A stretch of DNA of 56,635 nt from Eutrophocola sp964490145 (lineage in GTDB: Bacteria > Pseudomonadota > Gammaproteobacteria > Pseudomonadales > Pseudohongiellaceae). Shown here piece after piece: positions 52,012 to 56,635 of the stretch. The DNA lies in contig CAZBBS010000010.1 in the NCBI GenBank assembly GCA_964490145.1, positions 1 through 56,635 of the forward strand, read 5' to 3'. The position numbers and the translations under genes were made by a program. Positions within the stretch are counted from its first letter, which is position 1. The number at the start of each line of letters is the position of its first letter. Under the pieces are notes generated by a model. It had not been told where the DNA came from, did no database searches, and worked only from the letters and a program-made list of their open reading frames with translations.

Positions 52012-53934
52012 TTACTTGCTCAAATCCAGCAGCAGACGATTGAGACGGTGAATATAACTGGCCGGATCATCCAGTTGCCCGCCCTCAGCCAGGGAAGCCT
52101 GGTCAAAGAGGATAGACGCCAGATCGTTGAAGCGATCCTCATCAGCTTCCTTATCCAGTTTTTCCACCAGGGGATGTTCGGGATTGATCTCAAAGTTCGG
52201 CTTGAAGTCAGGCAAGGCCTGCCCTGCTGCCTCCATGATTTTGCGCATCTGCGCACCCATGTCGTGCTCGGCGATGGTCAGGCAGGCTGGAGACTCGGTC
52301 AGACGGTGGGTTGTCCTGACTTCCGCCACCTTGTCACCCAGGCTGGTTTTAATCCGCTCCAGCAAAGGGGCTGCTTTTTTATCCAGCTCTTCATGCTTTT
52401 GCTTTTCTTCCTCAGAGTCGAGTTTACCGAGATCCAGTTCTCCACGGGTAATATCCTGGAAGGATTTCCCGTCAAACTCCATCAGATGATTGATAAACCA
52501 CTCATCCACGCGATCTGAGAGCAACAGGACTTCGATTCCCTTCTTCCTGAATACTTCCAGGTGAGGGTTGTTTTTTACGGTGTTATAGGACTCACCGGTC
52601 AGGTAGTAAATCTTGTCCTGACCTTCCTGCATTCTGCCAACATATTCATCCAGCGACTGATCCTGCAAGGAGGTATCCGTATGCGTGGAGGCAAACAGCA
52701 GAAGTTTGGCGATTTTCTCACGGTTGGCATAGTCTTCTGCCGGTCCTTCCTTGAGCACCTGTCCAAACTCATTCCAGAAGGACTGATAGGCTTCCTTGTC
52801 CTTTTTCTTCAGCTTGGCCAGCATATCGAGAACACGCTTGATAAGCGCACTTTTCATGGAATCCACGGCCGGGTCCTTTTGCAGGATTTCGCGGCTGACA
52901 TTCAGGCTTATGTCGTTGGAATCCAGAACCCCTTTGATGAAGCGCAGATACATGGGAAGAAACTGCTCGGCATCATCCATGATAAACACGCGCTGCACGT
53001 ATAACTTGAGTCCCTTCGCAGCATCCCTGTTCCACATATCAAACGGTGCCCGGGAAGGCAGGTATAGCAGGCTGGTATACTCCAGTTTGCCTTCTACCTT
53101 GTTATGACTCCAGTCCAGGGGATCAGAAAAGTCGTGGCTGATATGTTTGTAGAATTCCTTGTATTCGTCATCGTTAAGCTCAGTACGGGGACGGGTCCAG
53201 AGCGCTTTGGCGGAGTTAACTGCTTCATATTCCGGGGCAGAGTTGTCCTTTTTGCCGGCATCGGCGTCTTTAGTATCGCTGAAATCTTCCTTGATCATCA
53301 TCACAGGAATGGAAATATGGTCAGCATACTTGCGGACGATAGTGCGTAGACGATAACTTTCCGCAAAATCCTTTTCAGCCTTCTTCAAGTGAAGAACAAT
53401 CCGGGTGCCCCGTTCATCCTTGGGGACGGATTCGACATCAAAGTCTGACTCTCCTGCAGACTCCCACCGGACGCCGCTGTCCGCCGGTTGCCCGGCTTTG
53501 CGGGTAAACACCTCAACCTTGTCAGCGACGATAAAGGCCGAATAAAAACCCACACCAAACTGACCAATCAGTTGTGAGTCTTTCTTTTCATCTCCTGTTA
53601 GCGAATTCAGGAACTGGGCGGTTCCGGATTTCGCTATGGTGCCGAGATTTTCAACAACCTCGTCACGGGTCATACCAATACCATTGTCACTGATCGTGAT
53701 GGTTTTCTTTTTGGTATCAAAATCGACGGTTATTTTCAGATCGGAATCATTTTCATACAGTGACGCATCAGCCAGAGCGGCAAAACGCAGTTTGTCGGCA
53801 GCATCCGAGGCATTTGAAATAAGCTCACGCAAAAATATTTCCTTGTTGCTATACAAGGAATGAATCATCAGATGCAGCAGTTGCTTGGCTTCAGTCTGGA
53901 AACCCAGGGTTTCTTTTTTGGCTTCAACACCCAT
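52012..53934 (-). CDS. htpG: Molecular chaperone HtpG (Hsp90)
   Basis: Bacterial Hsp90, an ATP-dependent chaperone dimer. The 640-residue protein shows the GHKL ATPase motifs SNKEIFLRELISNASDAADK, DNGIGMT and GQFGVGFYSAFIV, and the middle-domain RGVLDSNDISLNVSRE-like segment (KGVLDSNDISLNVSREILQ). The ATG at 53934 has GGAG eleven bases upstream; the TTG nine bases earlier is too close to it. A consensus sigma-32 promoter lies 37-64 bases upstream, and a terminator follows. Confidence 0.97.
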   Translation of the reverse strand: MGVEAKKETLGFQTEAKQLLHLMIHSLYSNKEIFLRELISNASDAADKLRFAALADASLYENDSDLKITVDFDTKKKTITISDNGIGMTRDEVVENLGTIAKSGTAQFLNSLTGDEKKDSQLIGQFGVGFYSAFIVADKVEVFTRKAGQPADSGVRWESAGESDFDVESVPKDERGTRIVLHLKKAEKDFAESYRLRTIVRKYADHISIPVMMIKEDFSDTKDADAGKKDNSAPEYEAVNSAKALWTRPRTELNDDEYKEFYKHISHDFSDPLDWSHNKVEGKLEYTSLLYLPSRAPFDMWNRDAAKGLKLYVQRVFIMDDAEQFLPMYLRFIKGVLDSNDISLNVSREILQKDPAVDSMKSALIKRVLDMLAKLKKKDKEAYQSFWNEFGQVLKEGPAEDYANREKIAKLLLFASTHTDTSLQDQSLDEYVGRMQEGQDKIYYLTGESYNTVKNNPHLEVFRKKGIEVLLLSDRVDEWFINHLMEFDGKSFQDITRGELDLGKLDSEEEKQKHEELDKKAAPLLERIKTSLGDKVAEVRTTHRLTESPACLTIAEHDMGAQMRKIMEAAGQALPDFKPNFEINPEHPLVEKLDKEADEDRFNDLASILFDQASLAEGGQLDDPASYIHRLNRLLLDLSK

Positions 53935-53970
53935 AAATGACAAATCTCCGGAAAATCAGTAACACGTGCT

Positions 53971-53998
53971 AAATGGGGGCAAGTCACCAAATTTCAAG
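53971..53998 (-). promoter_or_regulatory. Sigma-32 (heat-shock) promoter of htpG
   Basis: On the minus strand CTTGAAA (53998-53992), a 13-base spacer and CCCCATTT (53978-53971) match the RpoH consensus without error. The -35 box starts nine bases after the terminator stem of the preceding TPR gene. Confidence 0.9.
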
Positions 53999-53999
53999 C

Positions 54000-54026
54000 A
54001 AAAAAAAACGCATCCGGAGATGCGTT
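54000..54026 (-). terminator. Rho-independent terminator of the TonB cluster
   Basis: AACGCATC-tccg-GATGCGTT on the minus strand is followed by a run of eight or nine Ts (54008-54000). It lies 32 bases after the stop of the TPR gene. Confidence 0.9.
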
Positions 54027-54057
54027 TTCCACTACGTACTGCTTTGTCATTATTGTT

Positions 54058-55434
54058 TTATCTTAAGTACTGTGCCAGGTCGCGACGTTGACGCTGAATA
54101 GTCTCATAACGTTCTTTTTCACGTGTGAGTACTGTAACCCAGGTTTTGGCGGTATCCTCACTGCGCTCATCACGCTGGGCGGCTCGGGCTGCTGCAATAC
54201 CTTCATCGTAACGATTCAGTTCCATGTAGCAACGGGCAACCGAGAGGTTAGCCTGGTCAGGGCGGTCAAGACCACCTTTGTCAATGGCTGTGGTGAAGGC
54301 ATCAACACACTTTTCAAATTCACCCATGGTGGAGTAGATACGACCGAGCCTGGAATAGTTTTCACCATCATCGGACATGGCTGCGGCTCTTTCCAGTGGA
54401 GTGACGGCCTTTTCATCTTCCCTGGCAATCTGGTAACAGGTCGACAGGAAGGAAAGGTTGCCTTCATCCTCAGGAATGATGCCATCCTGCATGCCTTTCT
54501 CAATGATACGGGCACAACCATAGGGGTAATCATTATTGTAAAGCTGGGCTGCCAGGTTGATCAGCTGGGCATCAGAATCAAGGTGCCCCAGAGTATTGAC
54601 CACGTAATAGGACCGCGCCTGTTCCTGGAACTGCTCGATTTGACCAAGAACGGCTGGTAACAACACCCAGTCATCTTCATCATTAAAGAGCACCACGGAC
54701 TCACGCAGGGTCTGATACGCCTTGGTGTAATCTTCAACGTTGAAATACAGCGCCCTGAGCAGATCGTAGGTGTTCTTTGGAACAGCCTCACCCTTGGATC
54801 TCAGGATTTCCATATTGCGCAGGATAAAAGGAATGGATTCCTGGTATTGCTCCAGCTGGTAATGCGCTGTACCAATTCGGAAATACACATCCTCATTGGG
54901 TTCCAGGGCTATCTGGTTATATTCTGTAAACTGCTTGATGGCTTCAGGGAACTGCTCCTGGATGTAGTACAGGGAACCCAGGTAGAAAAGGGTCTGTTCC
55001 AACTGTTCCTGGGTCAGTCCTTCCAGATTGAGCATCTGTTCATAAGCCTGAATAGCCTGATCATACTGCTCCTGAATCTGGTAGATGTTGGCGTAAAACT
55101 GCCACATGACGAACTGTTCACGGTCATTCAGGCGATCACGCTCAAACATCTCCTTGAGTTCATCAAGAATGGCCAGGGCTTCGGTATACATTTCCATGTC
55201 ACGAAGTTCCATAACTTCGTTTACACGGGTGAATACCGCACGCCCAAGTGTTTGTGATGAACGTGCTTCAGGGGGCGCCCTGCGGCCATCATCATCTTCC
55301 TGGGCCAGAACCTGGCTATCAGTGAATACACCGGTATATCCGCCATCAATTACAGGTACAGCTGTGATCGCGGCAGCAATCAACAGTGACCTGCCGGCAC
55401 CCAGCAGATATTTCGGAAAAATGTCATTTTTCAT
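54058..55434 (-). CDS. TPR-repeat protein of the TonB/ExbB/ExbD cluster
   Basis: A 458-residue protein with an N-terminal signal-like hydrophobic stretch (about residues 9-28) and many tetratricopeptide-like helical pairs from about residue 65 on: EQYDQAIQAYEQML, FPEAIKQFTEYNQIA, YTKAYQTLRESV and GEFEKCVDAFTTAI. It is the last gene before a terminator and lies 12 bases after tonB. Similar TPR proteins accompany TonB2-type systems in marine gammaproteobacteria and may help TonB work at the periplasmic side; this role is inference. Confidence 0.85.
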   Translation of the reverse strand: MKNDIFPKYLLGAGRSLLIAAAITAVPVIDGGYTGVFTDSQVLAQEDDDGRRAPPEARSSQTLGRAVFTRVNEVMELRDMEMYTEALAILDELKEMFERDRLNDREQFVMWQFYANIYQIQEQYDQAIQAYEQMLNLEGLTQEQLEQTLFYLGSLYYIQEQFPEAIKQFTEYNQIALEPNEDVYFRIGTAHYQLEQYQESIPFILRNMEILRSKGEAVPKNTYDLLRALYFNVEDYTKAYQTLRESVVLFNDEDDWVLLPAVLGQIEQFQEQARSYYVVNTLGHLDSDAQLINLAAQLYNNDYPYGCARIIEKGMQDGIIPEDEGNLSFLSTCYQIAREDEKAVTPLERAAAMSDDGENYSRLGRIYSTMGEFEKCVDAFTTAIDKGGLDRPDQANLSVARCYMELNRYDEGIAAARAAQRDERSEDTAKTWVTVLTREKERYETIQRQRRDLAQYLR

Positions 55435-55446
55435 GATAAATCTCTC

Positions 55447-56064
55447 TTAGTTGTCTGCCAGGTTGTAACGGAACAGGTAACGCACCCCGGGTACTGGTAC
55501 GGCAACACCGTCCGATACACGGGGATTGAATTTGAATCGGGATACAGCGCGACGAGATGAGGAATCAAAAATATTCTCGGGATCGGCATCGACGATCTGG
55601 ATTGAATCTGCATCCACAGTGCCCTGTGCGGTTACCGTAAAGGACACGAGACACCAGCCTTCTATCCCGCGTGACGCAGCACGCTGTGGGTATTGTGGTT
55701 CAATGGTCACAATAGGCAGCATTTCCGAATCACTGGCGGAAATGGAGGCTGAATTATCCAGACCACCCATATCCACTTCCACACGCTGCAGATTGATACC
55801 TTCACCAGTAGGAGCATCCAGAGAAATATCGGGCTCAGGCAGATCCGGAATTTCTTCCGGAACATCAGGCTCTTCCGGTTTGGGCTCCTGACGCTGAACC
55901 TCAAGTTCAATCTCGGGCATGGTGATGTCGGCGATCTTTCTTACTTCACCTTTTTCCGGTTCAGTCTGGTCCATGGAGATCAGGAACTGCATCACGAAAA
56001 ATAGTGAGAACGTCACTGCAACGGCAAAAACCAGTGCAAAAGCGATGTTAAATAATCTAACCAT
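55447..56064 (-). CDS. Energy transducer TonB (TonB2 type)
   Basis: A 205-residue TonB protein: one N-terminal membrane helix (about residues 8-28), a proline/glutamate linker (55-80, EPKPEEPDVPEEIPDLPEPD), and a C-terminal TonB domain with PQYPQRAASRGIEGWCLVSFTV and RFKFNPRV. It spans the periplasm to energise outer-membrane receptors. It starts three bases after exbD. Confidence 0.93.
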   Translation of the reverse strand: MVRLFNIAFALVFAVAVTFSLFFVMQFLISMDQTEPEKGEVRKIADITMPEIELEVQRQEPKPEEPDVPEEIPDLPEPDISLDAPTGEGINLQRVEVDMGGLDNSASISASDSEMLPIVTIEPQYPQRAASRGIEGWCLVSFTVTAQGTVDADSIQIVDADPENIFDSSSRRAVSRFKFNPRVSDGVAVPVPGVRYLFRYNLADN

Positions 56065-56067
56065 AAT

Positions 56068-56472
56068 CTATTCCTCGGCAGCTATCTGGGTACAACTTGC
56101 TTCGGATTCTCTGGCAGCATCCATAATGAGCAAAACGAACTCATTGGCGGCTTCCTTGTCTGCCTGAATAACAACACAGGCGTTGGGTGTTTCCGCCAGT
56201 CGCTGCTCTAGCCTGAGCCTCAGGTTCCTTGGCAGCACGATATCGCCGTCAATCCAGATTTCATTGACTGGTGAAATGGCAATGAGAATCGGCTCACCGT
56301 CTACACTCTCAACCGAAGAAGCCTCCGGATAATTGATCGAATATCCCGCTTCCTTGACAAATACTGAAGTAACGATAAAGAAAATCAACAGGATGAACAC
56401 CACATCAAGCATGGGCGTCAGGTCAATTTCACCTGCCTGTTCTTCATCTTTCGCTTTGGCAAAACCTTTCAT
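56068..56472 (-). CDS. Biopolymer transport protein ExbD/TolR
   Basis: A 134-residue ExbD/TolR protein with one membrane helix (about residues 20-42). It carries the conserved channel aspartate in IDLTPMLDVVFILLIFFIVTS and a periplasmic domain with EIWIDGDIVL. It works with the ExbB-like protein to convert proton flow into TonB movement. AGGA lies upstream of the ATG. Confidence 0.94.
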   Translation of the reverse strand: MKGFAKAKDEEQAGEIDLTPMLDVVFILLIFFIVTSVFVKEAGYSINYPEASSVESVDGEPILIAISPVNEIWIDGDIVLPRNLRLRLEQRLAETPNACVVIQADKEAANEFVLLIMDAARESEASCTQIAAEE

Positions 56473-56503
56473 AAGTAATCCTGTAAAGAGTAATCAGGTA
56501 CAA

Positions 56504-56635
56504 CTAGCCGTGTTGAATTTCCAGATGGTCTTCCAACAGCTGCAGTTCCCGGTTTGTCCTCACTTTCAGAATATTGCTGGCAAAAATGCCTGATAACGCG
56601 CCTACCATACCTGCCATGGTGGGGATCGTTGCACG
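56504..56635 (-). CDS. MotA/TolQ/ExbB proton channel family protein, C-terminal end (cut by window end)
   Basis: The last 43 codons of an ExbB-type protein, read from the minus strand at the right edge. The residues ATIPTMAGMVGALSGIFASN are the conserved third membrane helix of the ExbB2/TolQ family. It ends TAG at 56504-56506, 31 bases before the exbD start, and is the upstream gene of the TonB operon. The rest lies beyond the window. Confidence 0.85.
   Translation of the reverse strand, partial: RATIPTMAGMVGALSGIFASNILKVRTNRELQLLEDHLEIQHG

Overview
The window reads as gammaproteobacterial chromosome from a free-living, type IV pilus-type lineage. The best evidence is the minus-strand housekeeping block leuC-leuD-asd-fimV-truA-trpF-trpB-trpA-accD-folC-dedD-cvpA-purF, an order familiar from Pseudomonas-like and cellvibrio-like gammaproteobacteria. 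A monomeric NADP isocitrate dehydrogenase, FimV, PrmB-AroC adjacency and a TonB/ExbB/ExbD system with a TPR partner fit this. Genus cannot be fixed from the sequence alone. No rRNA, tRNA, insertion sequence, prophage or CRISPR array was recognised. Coding density is high, and no gap between genes exceeds about 265 bases.

Layout. 1-6695 (+): a Bat-type operon (3' part of a MoxR AAA+ ATPase, DUF58 protein, DUF4381 protein, BatA-like VWA protein, fused BatB/BatC-like VWA-TPR protein, BatD-like protein), then gdhA at 6712-8055. 8128-14334 (-): a small heat-shock protein with a near-consensus sigma-32 promoter, a four-gene cluster (DUF1653, acetyltransferase with an in-frame stop, GFA protein, small membrane protein), and a second MoxR-DUF58-transglutaminase set that begins overlapping the purF stop. 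14334-30838 (-): purF back to aroC, covering purine, folate, fatty acid, tryptophan, lysine/threonine and leucine synthesis, tRNA pseudouridylation and the pilus/polarity hub FimV. leuB is absent from its common place between leuD and asd.

30839-38256: a LysR regulator divergent from aroC, prmB, folE, an alpha/beta hydrolase, sixA, a DUF4389 protein, gpsA, cysE, and a second alpha/beta hydrolase without a usual start codon. 38400-46957 is the more accessory part: an IlvD/Edd-family dehydratase translationally coupled to a D-2-hydroxyacid dehydrogenase, a Tat-type exported two-domain VOC protein, a secreted endostatin/lectin-like protein behind a perfect 20-bp palindrome, a lipoprotein with a predicted propeller fold, and an exported M1 aminopeptidase. 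47024-56635: argS, icd, an exported methyltransferase-like protein, htpG with a second sigma-32 promoter, and a TPR-TonB-ExbD-ExbB cluster running off the right end.

Functionally, two MoxR/VWA/transglutaminase envelope systems, the TonB cluster and several exported proteins point to envelope maintenance and uptake. The two heat-shock genes carry matching promoters. The most unusual items are the nonsense codon in the acetyltransferase followed by an intact conserved C-terminus, the hydrolase with no ATG/GTG/TTG start, a possible RNA thermometer before the small heat-shock gene, the exported methyltransferase-like protein, and the palindromes before the lectin-like gene and fimV.
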